A stretch of 64,000 nucleotides of DNA from Tectiglobus sp965223355 (GCA_965223355.1 CBDCWE010000003.1:2790001-2854000), one strand, 5' to 3'; shown: positions 8,982-17,631, counted from the first letter of the stretch. The notes: generated from the letters alone by a model not told the origin. Translations and numbers: made by a program.

Positions 8982-9866
8982 TTGCCTGAACTTCCGGAAG
9001 TTGAGATCGTTCGTCGAGGCCTCGCCCCGGCCATGGAAGGGGCAACTTTCACCCGGGTCGAACAACGTCGCCCCGACTTGCGCTTCCCCTTCCCGACGGA
9101 CTTTCGCGCGCGCATCGAAGGCCGCCGATTGGTGCGCATGGCGCGACGCGCCAAGTATCTTTGCGGCGAACTCTCGAATGGCGACGTTTTGATCATGCAT
9201 CTCGGCATGAGCGGACGGTTCAGCGTTGATACCGGCGAACCGGGCGCACACCGTCCCGGCGCGTTTGTCCATGATATGAGCAATGATCCGGGCCATGACC
9301 ACGTCGTCTTTCATATGTCAAACGGCACGCGGGTGACCTACAACGATCCCCGCAGGTTCGGCTTCATGGATCTCGTTTGCGAAGCAGCGCTGCCCCGTTG
9401 CCGCCATTTTGCAAACATCGGTGTTGAACCGCTCGGCAACGAACTCAATTCAGACTATGTAGCCCGGCGCGCCCGCGCCCGCACGACTGATCTCAAGGCG
9501 TTCCTGCTTGATCAGCGCCATATTGCCGGTCTCGGTAACATCTATGTTTGCGAGGCGCTTTATCGCGCCGGCCTTAGTCCGCGCCGGCGCGCCGATTGTC
9601 TGGTGCGCGCCGACGGCCGGCCGGCCCGACGCGCCGAGCGCCTGGTGCCCGCCATCCGCGACGTTTTGAACGAGGCCATCGCAGCCGGCGGATCGACGTT
9701 GCGCGATTATGCTGCAGCCGACGGGTCGCTTGGCTATTTCCAGCACGCATTCCGCGTTTATGGTCGCGACGGGGAGGCTTGCCTGACTGCGGGATGCTCG
9801 GGCAAGGTGCGCCGTATTGTGCAGGCTGGCCGGTCAACGTTCTTTTGCGGCGCCTGCCAGCGCTAA
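8982..9866 (+). CDS. mutM: formamidopyrimidine-DNA glycosylase
   Basis: This removes oxidised purines and nicks DNA at the lesion. The start must be the TTG at 8982, because the next codon gives the catalytic N-terminal proline of PELPEVEIVRRGL; AAGGGAGA lies about 8 bases upstream. RRAKYL supplies the conserved lysine and YNDPRRFG the core motif. The C-terminal zinc finger has Cys pairs in CLTAGC and FFCGAC; the first has the four-residue spacing known from alphaproteobacterial Fpg. The length of 294 residues is normal. An upstream in-frame ATG at 8937 would bury the catalytic proline and is wrong. Confidence 0.95.
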   Translation: MPELPEVEIVRRGLAPAMEGATFTRVEQRRPDLRFPFPTDFRARIEGRRLVRMARRAKYLCGELSNGDVLIMHLGMSGRFSVDTGEPGAHRPGAFVHDMSNDPGHDHVVFHMSNGTRVTYNDPRRFGFMDLVCEAALPRCRHFANIGVEPLGNELNSDYVARRARARTTDLKAFLLDQRHIAGLGNIYVCEALYRAGLSPRRRADCLVRADGRPARRAERLVPAIRDVLNEAIAAGGSTLRDYAAADGSLGYFQHAFRVYGRDGEACLTAGCSGKVRRIVQAGRSTFFCGACQR

Positions 9867-9916
9867 CCTGACTTTGGGCGGCATCAGCCCGATTCCTGCC
9901 GGGAGTAGAAATCTCT

Positions 9917-10690
9917 ATGACATATGAAAACATCATCGTTGAGACACGCGGCGCCGTTGGTTTCATCACGCTCAATCGACCACAGGCCTTGAATGCGCTG
10001 AATTCGGAGCTGATCGCGGACCTCAACCGGGCGCTCGACGTCTTCGAGGCCGACGCCAACATTGGCTGCATCGTGCTGACCGGATCGCAGAAGGCCTTCG
10101 CGGCCGGTGCCGACATCAAGGAAATGCAGTCCAAAACCTATATGGATGCCTACCTGGGCGACTTCGTGCGCAAGTGGGAGCGCCTTGGCGAAACGCGAAA
10201 GCCGGTGATTGCCGCGGTCGCCGGCTTTGCGCTCGGCGGCGGCTGTGAGATGGCCATGATGTGCGACTTCATCATTGCCGCCGACACCGCCAAGTTCGGC
10301 CAACCGGAGATCAATCTGGGCGTCATGCCGGGCGCTGGCGGCACGCAGCGCCTGACCCGGCTGGTCGGCAAGTCGAAGGCCATGGAGATGTGCTTGACCG
10401 GGCGCATGATGGACGCCGAGGAGGCCGAACGCGCCGGTCTTGTTTCGCGCGTGGTGGCGGCCGACCAACTCCTTGATGAAGCGATCAAAGTTGCCGAAAC
10501 GATCGCCGGTAAGTCGCTGCCAATCGTGATGATGACCAAAGAATCCGTCAATCGAGCCTACGAGACGACGTTGAGTGAGGGGATCAGATTCGAACGCCGC
10601 GTCTTCCATGCGATGTTTGCCACCGAAGACCAGACCGAAGGGATGGCCGCGTTTGTCGAAAAGCGCAAACCGGACTTCAAGAACCGCTGA
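9917..10690 (+). CDS. enoyl-CoA hydratase
   Basis: A 257-residue crotonase-fold enoyl-CoA hydratase. The oxyanion-hole motif GSQKAFAAGADIKEM, the catalytic Glu in GGGCEMAM and the second Glu in FGQPEINLGVMPGAGG are all present. It hydrates trans-2-enoyl-CoA in fatty-acid oxidation. It follows mutM by 50 bases in the same direction, an arrangement common near the alphaproteobacterial origin, where rpsT and dnaA usually come next; neither is present here. Confidence 0.93.
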   Translation: MTYENIIVETRGAVGFITLNRPQALNALNSELIADLNRALDVFEADANIGCIVLTGSQKAFAAGADIKEMQSKTYMDAYLGDFVRKWERLGETRKPVIAAVAGFALGGGCEMAMMCDFIIAADTAKFGQPEINLGVMPGAGGTQRLTRLVGKSKAMEMCLTGRMMDAEEAERAGLVSRVVAADQLLDEAIKVAETIAGKSLPIVMMTKESVNRAYETTLSEGIRFERRVFHAMFATEDQTEGMAAFVEKRKPDFKNR

Positions 10691-10694
10691 CCTT

Positions 10695-10727
10695 GCCGCG
10701 TTAGGGCCGCGTTAGGGCCGCGTTAGG
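10695..10727. repeat. three tandem 11-bp repeats
   Basis: GCCGCGTTAGG occurs three times head to tail immediately after the enoyl-CoA hydratase stop. This short satellite may be slippage debris. Confidence 0.8.
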
Positions 10728-10796
10728 GAAGCGTCGAACACGTCACGGGTTGCCAACCGGCCGGGCCGTTCGGTCGGGTTGTCGGCTCATCGCGCC

Positions 10797-11408
10797 TTAA
10801 CGGCGGCGCGGGGGGCCAGACAACTGTGCCCTGGCCGCCAAGAACGATATCAGAACGACGACGATACCGCCGGCGACAAACACGTGATTGGCAAGCCAGT
10901 CGGACTTGCCGCTGGTCAGCTTGCCGGACGCGATCAACAACGCGACACCGATCAGCGCTGCCAGGCCGTTAAGCGCACTCAAATAGGCAGCGGCTTTCAG
11001 CATCAACGGTGAAGCCAGCGCCGAACCATCGTCCCGAAAACGCCGGCAATACCATCCGAGCGCCATCGCGATCAGCGCCATTGCAAGTCCGTACTGCCAA
11101 GCATGATGCCAGAACAGCTCGGTGAGATAATAGCCGGCCAGAATTGCCGCACCACCCCAGGCGAAGGCGGCAGCGAGCAGGCCACTGTTGGTGCTTGCCA
11201 GTCGCCGCCGTCGATCAGCCGGCGTTGGCGCCAATTGTGCCGCATTGAGCCGCAGCGCAACCCAGCACGCGGTCAGCGTGAACATGCCGGCCGCCGCCGC
11301 CGACAGGGCCGCGTTGCCGCGATCGGCTGCCAAGACAATCGCAACCACGGTGATGACGCCGGATGCTGCAAAGCATGCAATCAGCTGTTTTCGGCCCAAC
11401 TCGGTCAT
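10797..11408 (-). CDS. multi-pass membrane protein of unknown function
   Basis: About 203 residues with five to six hydrophobic helices and no family I recognise; the start MTELGRKQ at 11408 is preferred to 11420. Its second half aligns by eye with the neighbouring gene at 11620-12345: WGGAAILAGYYLTELFWH against WGVIGLVAIYGSGILMWK, and the shared DW-AN-F final helix. The two are therefore paralogues, separated now by a MITE. Both may have been one tandem operon before the insertion. Confidence 0.65.
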   Translation of the reverse strand: MTELGRKQLIACFAASGVITVVAIVLAADRGNAALSAAAAGMFTLTACWVALRLNAAQLAPTPADRRRRLASTNSGLLAAAFAWGGAAILAGYYLTELFWHHAWQYGLAMALIAMALGWYCRRFRDDGSALASPLMLKAAAYLSALNGLAALIGVALLIASGKLTSGKSDWLANHVFVAGGIVVVLISFLAARAQLSGPPRRR

Positions 11409-11490
11409 TGTTATTGGCATTCTGGGCTACTGGCATTCTGGCGGACCGGTACAACTGCAATCCGGATTGCAGAGCCGCCGACTACCCCTA

Positions 11491-11620
11491 GATCATCGTG
11501 CTTTAAGTTGGAACCGCTATTGCGGTTCCAACTTAAAGCACGATGATCGCCACTTTAGAGGCGAGCAACTTTCTGCCTTTATTCGGGATCGTTCCGATTC
11601 CGAATAAAGGCAGGTTGCTC
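11491..11620 (+). mobile_element. two-hairpin MITE, copy 1
   Basis: A 130-bp non-autonomous element flanked by TA (11489-11490 and 11621-11622) in a CTAG context. Module A is a hairpin with arms GATCATCGTGCTTTAAGTTG and its complement. Module B is a hairpin with arms around CTGCCTTTATTCGG. The right TA forms part of the TAG stop codon of the next gene. Confidence 0.88.
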
Positions 11621-12345
11621 TAGGATTGTTTGCGCGACCACAAGGCATAGGCGCTCATTGCCACCAGGGCCGCAGCGCCAAAGAAGAAAATGTTGTTGGC
11701 GGCCCAATCCGTGTAGCGCTCGACCAGGAACCGCACCATTTTGCCATCGACCAGCAGCCCGATCATCACCACCAGCATGCCGACAAGTTGCAGCATGTTG
11801 GCCCGGTCGCCGTAGGTTTCGAGAGCCTTGTCCTCCTCGTTGCGTTCGACGCGGCTCTGCATCATTGAACTCATCCACAGGCAAATCGTGCCGACGGCGA
11901 GGAATGCGATGACAAAATGCCACCACTCTTTCCACATCAGAATGCCGCTGCCGTAGATCGCGACCAGGCCGATGACGCCCCAGATATAGACGTAACTCAT
12001 CGAGCGTGCCGCATCCGCCGACAACGCCATTCGTGACGCACCTTGCGCGCGCAGTTTGCGGTTCGATCTCACGGCCAATGCCACAAATACGATGTTGATC
12101 ATGGCGGCAACGCCCATGTGCACATAGGCCATCTCGAGGTTTCCACCGCGGGCGCCGGCCGCAATTGCCAGCAGTGCCACGCTGATAATAATGCTCAATA
12201 ACCAAACAACCATTCCATCCCCCAGATTATCTGCTGCCCGCGCCCCGGCCACCGACAGCCTGGCGGCCACGCGGACAAATCGATCCAGCCCCTGGCTCGT
12301 GTTTTGGTCCCGAGGCGTCGGGTGCCAAGTGATGTGATTCCGCAT
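11620..12345 (-). CDS. multi-pass membrane protein, stop codon supplied at a MITE junction
   Basis: About 241 residues with six hydrophobic helices, paralogous to the gene at 10797-11408. The frame runs upstream into a MITE, so I place the start at MRNHITWHPTP (12345); MVVWLLSII further in is an alternative. The coding sequence ends ...SRKQS and its TAG stop lies at 11620-11622, exactly where the MITE copy 1 begins. The protein is boxed in by MITEs on both sides. Function unknown. Confidence 0.65.
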   Translation of the reverse strand: MRNHITWHPTPRDQNTSQGLDRFVRVAARLSVAGARAADNLGDGMVVWLLSIIISVALLAIAAGARGGNLEMAYVHMGVAAMINIVFVALAVRSNRKLRAQGASRMALSADAARSMSYVYIWGVIGLVAIYGSGILMWKEWWHFVIAFLAVGTICLWMSSMMQSRVERNEEDKALETYGDRANMLQLVGMLVVMIGLLVDGKMVRFLVERYTDWAANNIFFFGAAALVAMSAYALWSRKQS

Positions 12346-12362
12346 GAACAGCGGAAATGCTA

Positions 12363-12495
12363 GATCATCGTGCTTTGAGTTGGAACCGCAATAGCGGTTC
12401 CAACTCAAAGCACAAAGATGATCGCCACTTTAGAGGCGAGCAACTTTCTGCCTTTATTCGGGATCGTTCCGATTCCGAATAAAGGCAGGTTGCTC
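12363..12495 (+). mobile_element. two-hairpin MITE, copy 2
   Basis: TA-flanked (12361-12362, 12496-12497) within CTAG on both sides. Module A differs from copy 1 by AAGTTGG to GAGTTGG, with the complementary change in the other arm, so pairing is kept. Its distal arm has an extra AAA. Confidence 0.88.
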
Positions 12496-12599
12496 TAGCC
12501 TCGTTTCCCTATGCATGTTTGAAATGACTTTGTCCAAGGTTCTGAGATCGATGCACAGTCCCGGTGCCGCAGCACGCACAATCAAACGAGCAATTGACG

Positions 12600-13070
12600 A
12601 TGCCCGACCACGCGATAATGCGCCTTGCCTGTTATCAGTTGCCGCACGCCGAAGGACTGCCAGTCCCGCGTTATGAGACCGCTCTGGCGGCGGGCTTGGA
12701 TCTGCCGGCGGCGGTTCCGCACCGCCAGCCGCTGACAATCAAAACCGACGCCCGGATGCTGGTCCCGACGGGCCTGGTCCTCGCCATTCCGGCCGGCTTT
12801 GAAGGCCAGATCAGGCCGAGATCGGGGCTCGCCTTGCGCCATGGCGTCACTGTTCTCAATGCGCCCGGCACCGTCGATGCCGACTACCGTGGAGAGGTCA
12901 AAGTACTGCTCGTCAATCTGGGCAATGACGATTATATCGTAAGGCGGGGTGAGCGCATCGCGCAGCTGGTGATCGCACCGGTCCATCAGGTCGAGTTGCA
13001 CGTCGCCGCACGGCTGGACGAGACCGGCCGCGGTTCGGGCGGGTTTGGCTCCACTGGCGGCCTAAAATGA
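12600..13070 (+). CDS. dut: dUTP diphosphatase
   Basis: This hydrolyses dUTP to dUMP and pyrophosphate. All five trimeric-dUTPase motifs are visible in order: AGLDLPA, PRSGLALRHG, NAPGTVDADYRGEV, RIAQLVIAP and RGSGGFGSTG, the last being the flexible C-terminal arm. Length is 156 residues from MPDHAIMRLACYQL at 12600; an upstream ATG at 12564 has no support. It is followed by cysK after a 134-base gap. Confidence 0.95.
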   Translation: MPDHAIMRLACYQLPHAEGLPVPRYETALAAGLDLPAAVPHRQPLTIKTDARMLVPTGLVLAIPAGFEGQIRPRSGLALRHGVTVLNAPGTVDADYRGEVKVLLVNLGNDDYIVRRGERIAQLVIAPVHQVELHVAARLDETGRGSGGFGSTGGLK

Positions 13071-13204
13071 CAGATCCGAGCACAATAGTGATAAAAGTGA
13101 TAATTGTGATACATCAAGCACGTCATCCGATCATGAGTTGCGAACCGCAGCCGCAAGCCGTGGATTGATGTGGCACGAGCACATTGCGAGGACACCCTTC
13201 CCAG

Positions 13205-14206
13205 ATGGCAGATCCAGACTCTTTTTCGTCGCTGTCCTCGACACAATCTTGGGGGCGCGGACGCGTTTTCGAGAACATTGCCGAAACGATTGGTCAAACG
13301 CCGCTGCTCCGGTTGGGAAAGCTCACCGCCCAGGCCAACGCCGACGCAGATATCCTGCTCAAGCTCGAATTCTTCAATCCGCTCAGCAGCGTCAAGGACC
13401 GCATTGGCGTGGCGATGATTGATGCGCTCGAGGCGCATGGGATGATCCGACCAGGCGACACGGTCCTGATCGAGCCGACGTCCGGAAATACCGGGATCGC
13501 CTTGGCCTTTGTTGCCGCCGCACGCGGCTACGACCTCATCCTGACGATGCCGGCGTCGATGTCCCTCGAACGCCGCCGCATGCTCACGCATATGGGCGCG
13601 CAACTGCATCTGACGCCGGCCGAGAAAGGTATGCGCGGCGCCATCGACAGAGCGAATGAGTTGCTCGAACTGATCCCGGGCGCGGTACAGCCGAAACAGT
13701 TCGAGAACCCGGCCAACCCGGCCGTCCATGAACTGACCACGGCCGAGGAAATCTGGAACGACACGGCCGGCAACATTGACGTCCTGGTTGTCGGCGTCGG
13801 CACCGGCGGCACGCTCACCGGCTGCGGTCGCGCGTTAAAATCGCGCCGCCCCGAGCTGCAGGTGATCGCGGTCGAGCCGAGTGACAGCGCCGTGCTCTCC
13901 GGCGGCGAGGCCGGCCCGCACAGCATCCAGGGCATTGGTGCCGGCTTCGTACCCGACGTCCTTGATCCCGGCCTGATCGACGAGGTGATCAAGGTTCCAA
14001 ATGAGATGGCGTTCGATGTTGCGCGCCTGCTGGCCAGGCTCGAGGGCGTGCCGGCCGGCATTTCAACCGGCGCCAACGTGGCCGCCGCCCTCACTGCTGC
14101 CGTGCGCGGTGAGATGGCCGGCAAGACCATCGTTACCTTTGCACCGTCGAACGCCGACCGCTATCTTTCAAGCGACCTGTTCCTCGAACAATCGGCAGGC
14201 GGCTAG
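13205..14206 (+). CDS. cysK: cysteine synthase (O-acetylserine sulfhydrylase)
   Basis: A PLP-dependent enzyme making cysteine from O-acetylserine and sulfide. The PLP lysine is in NPLSSVKDR, the substrate loop is PTSGNTGIALA, and the phosphate-binding glycine motif is VGVGTGGTLTG. The start MADPDSFSSL at 13205 is preferred over 13184; the N-terminus is about 20 residues longer than in the usual CysK. The stop TAG (14204-14206) coincides with the TA junction of a MITE, so the terminal GG may be the native end. About 333 residues. Confidence 0.93.
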   Translation: MADPDSFSSLSSTQSWGRGRVFENIAETIGQTPLLRLGKLTAQANADADILLKLEFFNPLSSVKDRIGVAMIDALEAHGMIRPGDTVLIEPTSGNTGIALAFVAAARGYDLILTMPASMSLERRRMLTHMGAQLHLTPAEKGMRGAIDRANELLELIPGAVQPKQFENPANPAVHELTTAEEIWNDTAGNIDVLVVGVGTGGTLTGCGRALKSRRPELQVIAVEPSDSAVLSGGEAGPHSIQGIGAGFVPDVLDPGLIDEVIKVPNEMAFDVARLLARLEGVPAGISTGANVAAALTAAVRGEMAGKTIVTFAPSNADRYLSSDLFLEQSAGG

Positions 14207-14263
14207 AGCAACCTGCCTTTATTCGGAATCGGAACGATCCCGAATAAAGGCACAAAGATGATC
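14206..14263 (-). mobile_element. deletion derivative of the two-hairpin MITE
   Basis: This 58-bp copy has module B joined directly to the last bases of module A (CACAAAGATGATC), so most of the A hairpin is missing. It is TA-flanked at 14204-14205 and 14264-14265. The left TA is part of the cysK stop codon. Confidence 0.85.
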
Positions 14264-14276
14264 TAGTGGTCTCAAT

Positions 14277-14432
14277 CACTTCATCAGCACGCGGTCGGCA
14301 CGCAGGCCACGTGCACAACAGGCGCGGCGCGACACGCCCCGCGATGTGGTCGATCGCAGCAGTGGTTCGACGCCGCATTTTGTGGATGTGGCGCCGCTCA
14401 ACGCGATGACGATCGACGTGGTGGTGAAGTGA
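14277..14432 (+). pseudogene. 3' fragment of an unidentified gene
   Basis: An open stretch without a start encodes a tail ending SGSTPHFVDVAPLNAMTID then VVVK and TGA. It has normal-looking residue composition for a real C-terminus. Its upstream part abuts TAGTGGTCTCAATCACTT, which matches the terminal repeat of the MITE at 62075-62336. I infer that the gene was cut by that second element type. The family is unknown. Confidence 0.35.
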
Positions 14433-14480
14433 CCGGGCCAGCATGCCGGGACAACCCTAGAGCGGGATGCAACACGCGCC

Positions 14481-15320
14481 ATGAGCAAACTTTCACCGGA
14501 AGAAATCGAACGCTACAAGCGCCATCTGGTGCTGCGCGAGGTTGGCGGTCAGGGCCAGCAGAAACTCCGGGCCGCCCGGGTTCTGGTGATCGGCGCCGGC
14601 GGCCTCGGCTCACCGCTGCTGATGTACCTCGCCGCCGCCGGCGTTGGATGCCTCGGCATTGTCGATGATGATCGCGTGTCGCTGAGCAATCTCCAGCGCC
14701 AGATCGTTCACGACACCGCCAACATTGACGTGGCGAAAGTCGAAAGCGCAAAGGCGACGCTGGAGCGGATCAATCCTCACGTCGAGGTTTGCTGCCATCC
14801 AACCAGGATCGACGCCGACAATGCCCTGGACCTGATTGGCCAATACGACATTGTCGCCGACGGCTCCGATAACTTCGCCACCCGCTACCTGGTGTCCGAT
14901 GCCTGCTATCTGGCCGGCAAGCCGCTGGTGTTTGCCGCACTCGGGCCGTTCGATGGCTATCTGACGACGTTCAAGCCGCATGAAGCGCGCGACGACGGTA
15001 CGCCGTGGCCGACCTACCGCTGCCTGTTTCCGGAAGCGCCGCCGCCCACGGCGGTTTTCAACTGTTCCGAGGTCGGCATTTTGGGCGCCGTCGCCGGTGT
15101 CGTGGGTACCCTGCAGGCCACCGAGGTCCTGAAGGAAATCACCGGTGCCGGCGACAGCCTCGCCGGTCGCTTGCTGATCTACGATGCGCTTGGCACGCGG
15201 TTTCAGTCGATCAACATCAATTGGGATCCCAACAATCCGCTGTCCGGCAACACCGCGACCATCACCGACCTCTCGATCCACGCGGCAGAAAACCCGCCGG
15301 CGTCGTTGTCGCCTCTTTGA
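14481..15320 (+). CDS. moeB: MoeB/ThiF-family adenylyltransferase
   Basis: An E1-like enzyme that adenylates the C-terminus of a small sulfur-carrier protein such as MoaD. ATP binding is shown by VIGAGGLGSPLLMYLAAAGVG, LSNLQRQ and the conserved DGSDNFATRY. The family's two CxxC zinc pairs are not intact: only one Cys remains in TYRCLFPE, and the C-terminal pair reads NNPLSGN. The enzyme is therefore probably zinc-free, a condition I recall from other alphaproteobacteria but cannot verify here. Length 279 residues, and the start has no strong competitor. Confidence 0.88.
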   Translation: MSKLSPEEIERYKRHLVLREVGGQGQQKLRAARVLVIGAGGLGSPLLMYLAAAGVGCLGIVDDDRVSLSNLQRQIVHDTANIDVAKVESAKATLERINPHVEVCCHPTRIDADNALDLIGQYDIVADGSDNFATRYLVSDACYLAGKPLVFAALGPFDGYLTTFKPHEARDDGTPWPTYRCLFPEAPPPTAVFNCSEVGILGAVAGVVGTLQATEVLKEITGAGDSLAGRLLIYDALGTRFQSININWDPNNPLSGNTATITDLSIHAAENPPASLSPL

Positions 15321-15464
15321 CGCGGCATGGGCAAGGGTTGGCGGTGCGCAAGCCCGACATGACGGAAGCGCAGATGGCCGTTGCGGGCACTGTAGGGCGC
15401 GGCCAGCGGCAAACTCCGCCGGCGTCCGGCGTCGGCTTGCGGGCATCGCGTGATCCGCCGCCTA

Positions 15465-15597
15465 GAGCAACCTGCCTTTATTCGGAATCGGAACGATCCC
15501 GAACAAAGGCAGAAAGTTGCTCGCCTCTAAAGTGGCGATCATCTTTGTGCTTTAAGTTGGAACCGCAATAGCGGTTCCAACTTAAAGCACGATGATC
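15465..15597 (-). mobile_element. two-hairpin MITE, copy 4 (reverse orientation)
   Basis: Module B comes first, then A. It is TA-flanked at 15463-15464 and 15598-15599 and sits in CTAG on both sides. Otherwise the 15321-15858 gap shows no convincing gene. Confidence 0.88.
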
Positions 15598-15858
15598 TAG
15601 CCATCGACTGCGCTGGCGCGCATACCTGTCGGGCCGAGAGTGGTGAGCATTGATCGAGTGCGAGATGGCGACGAGGCGGCAGCCGGGCAGGGAGCGGGCC
15701 GGCGCGGTGGACCTGTGTTCGGCGGAAATCGCCAGGCGCGCAAGCCCGGCGCCGTCGGCCGTGATCGAAGCCGCCGACATATTGCAGTTCAACACCGAAA
15801 CGCCATTCCATTGCGGCCAGATCATCTGCTATAAGGCGCGTTCCGATCGTCATGCGAC

Positions 15859-15935
15859 GGGCCCGTAGCTCAATTGGTTAGAGCCGGCGGCTCATAACCG
15901 CCTGGTTGGGGGTTCAAGTCCCTCCGGGCCTACCA
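15859..15935 (+). tRNA. tRNA with CAU anticodon (Met or lysidine-type Ile2)
   Basis: A complete cloverleaf of 77 bases with encoded CCA. The acceptor arms are GGGCCCG and CGGGCCT, with a G1-U72 wobble pair. The D arm is GCTC...GAGC, the anticodon stem is GGCGG-CTCATAA-CCGCC and the T arm is GGGGGTTCAAGTCCCTCC. The CAT anticodon alone cannot separate elongator Met from Ile2. Insertion debris begins about 150 bases downstream. Confidence 0.93.
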
Positions 15936-16086
15936 CTTCTCACAACAGAAAAGATATATAAATTCAAGCAAGTTAAGGTCTTTTCCTAAGGATATGTGCA
16001 ACGGCTCTTCGTCGAAAACGGGGGCAGGTCTGTGATCTGCGGCTTGTCGATTGCTTTCTATCAGCTTTCTTTCGTGTCGTCGCGGC

Positions 16087-16213
16087 TCATGCGCACAGGG
16101 CTCGAACCCTTCGTCGGTAGTTATCGAAGTTGCGCAAGCCGAACGCGCGGCGTTGGATCAACTTGATCTGTCGATGGAAGCCCTCGGTGATGGCGTTGGA
16201 CTGAACCGCCCCG
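16087..16213 (-). pseudogene. C-terminal remnant of an ISL3-family transposase
   Basis: The minus strand reads SNAITEGFHRQIKLIQRRAF then GLRNFDNYRRRVRALCA and a stop. This matches the conserved ISL3 transposase end (SN..TEG..R.IK...R.A.G.RNF.NYR.RV). No start or upstream domain remains; the fragment runs into the IS3 remnant. Confidence 0.75.
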
Positions 16214-16240
16214 GACACACCGGAGGCTGTTGCGTTTAGG

Positions 16241-16957
16241 TCATGCTGCGATGGCTTGGTCCTCCTGACAAGCCCAATAGGCGGCCTCAGCCTCGGCCGG
16301 CGGGATGTTGGCGATGGACGAGAGCAGGCGGCGGTTGTTGAACCGGTTGACCCATTCGAGCGTCGCGAACTCGACAGCTTCCAGGGATCGCCACGGCCCG
16401 CGTTGGTGGATCACCTCGGCCTTGTAGAGCCCGTTGATCGTCTCGGCGAGTGCATTGTCGTAGCTGTCGCCGACGCTGCCGACCGAAGGCACGAGGCCGG
16501 CCTCGGCGAGGCGTTCGGTGTACTTGATCGAGACGTACTGCACGCCGCGATCGGAATGGTGGACGAGCCCGCCGCCGACAGGACGGCGATCGTGCAAAGC
16601 CTGTTCGAGTGCATCGAGCACGAAGCCGGCATGCGCCGATCGTGACACACGCCAGCCGACAATCCGGCGGGCATATGCGTCGATCACGAACGCGACGTAG
16701 ACGAAGCCCGTCCATGTCGCGACGTAGGTGAAGTCCGACACCCAAAGCATGTTCGCCCGCGCTGGCCGAAACTGGCGGTTGACGTGATCGAGCGGACAAG
16801 GTGCGGCCTTGTCAGGCAAGGCTGTGCGGACCCGCTTGCCACGGATCACGCCTTGCAAACCCATGGACCGCATCAGACGCTCTACCGTGCAGCGGGCGAC
16901 TGAATGCCCTTCGCGAAGAAGCTGTCGCCAGACCTTGCGCGCGCCGTAAACACGATA
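16241..16957 (-). pseudogene. truncated IS3-family transposase (OrfB)
   Basis: An rve integrase core of about 240 residues. It has WVSDFTYVATWTGFVYVAFV (first Asp of the DDE triad), HHSDRGVQYVS (second Asp) and GDSYDNALAETINGLYKAEV (the Glu). The N-terminal tens of residues and all of OrfA are absent because a MITE sits at 16958 and no IS3 sequence continues beyond it. The enzyme core looks intact but the element cannot move by itself. Confidence 0.85.
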
Positions 16958-17012
16958 GAGCAACCTGCCTTTATTCGGGATCGTTCCGATTCCGAATAAA
17001 GGCAGGTTGCTC
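16958..17012. mobile_element. module-B-only MITE
   Basis: A single 55-bp hairpin bounded by TA at 16956-16957 and 17013-17014. Its left flank is ATAG rather than CTAG, the only exception among the copies seen. It marks the break in the IS3 transposase. Confidence 0.85.
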
Positions 17013-17132
17013 TAGCCACATCGCGATCATGTGCGTGGACATGCCATGCATCATACTGTCAGGCTAGTGTTCCAACACACACCTCCTCCTCAGAACTGAT
17101 CGCCATTGATCTGCAGAGACCGGCTTGCCGTC

Positions 17133-17588
17133 TCAGTTGTGCTTTGCAAACACGTTGGTCTTGTCCTGCCTGTCGAACGTCAAAACTTCGTAAGGCTGCT
17201 TCTCGCCGTCTGGTACTTCCATGCCCGGCGAACCGATTGGCATACCGGGGACCGAAATGCCAACGACTTTAGGCTTCTGGTGAAGTAAACGCTCGACATC
17301 CGCTATGGGGACGTGGCCCTCGACAATGTAGCCTCCGATTTTGGCCGTATGGCATGATCTCAACCGATTGGGAACACCATGGCGAGTCTTGATCTTGCCG
17401 AGGGCATTTGTGTCGTGGACACGCATCTCAAATCCTGCCGCCTTCATCTGCTCGATCCACTTGCTGCAGCAGCCGCAAAAGGGATCTTTCCAGACGTCGA
17501 CGACCCCGGAACTTTGCGCATTTGCCATAATCGAACCAGTGAGAAACAAGAACAAGGCAGTTGCTCCGGCAGGTCTGGTGGTTCGCAT
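17133..17588 (-). CDS. periplasmic DUF411 metal-binding protein
   Basis: The product has a signal peptide (RTTRPAGATALFLFLTGSIM, ending ANAQ) and a DUF411 domain. The likely metal site is DPFCGCCSKWIEQM, with a further Cys-His in LRSCHTAKIGGY. The pattern GYIVEGHVPIADVERLL is typical of the family, which is found in copper and other heavy-metal operons. It closes the copA-multicopper oxidase-DUF411 operon. A longer start at 17645 would overlap the oxidase stop by 14 bases and remains possible. Confidence 0.85.
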   Translation of the reverse strand: MRTTRPAGATALFLFLTGSIMANAQSSGVVDVWKDPFCGCCSKWIEQMKAAGFEMRVHDTNALGKIKTRHGVPNRLRSCHTAKIGGYIVEGHVPIADVERLLHQKPKVVGISVPGMPIGSPGMEVPDGEKQPYEVLTFDRQDKTNVFAKHN

Positions 17589-17631
17589 CTTTCTCAGCAC
17601 TTTGGTTTCTCCCTTCAAGAAGGACAAGTGA

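Noticed and set aside
12346..12408. N-terminal extension MSWNRYCGSNSK of the 11620 gene
   Set aside because: It is encoded by the MITE hairpin, not by the gene.
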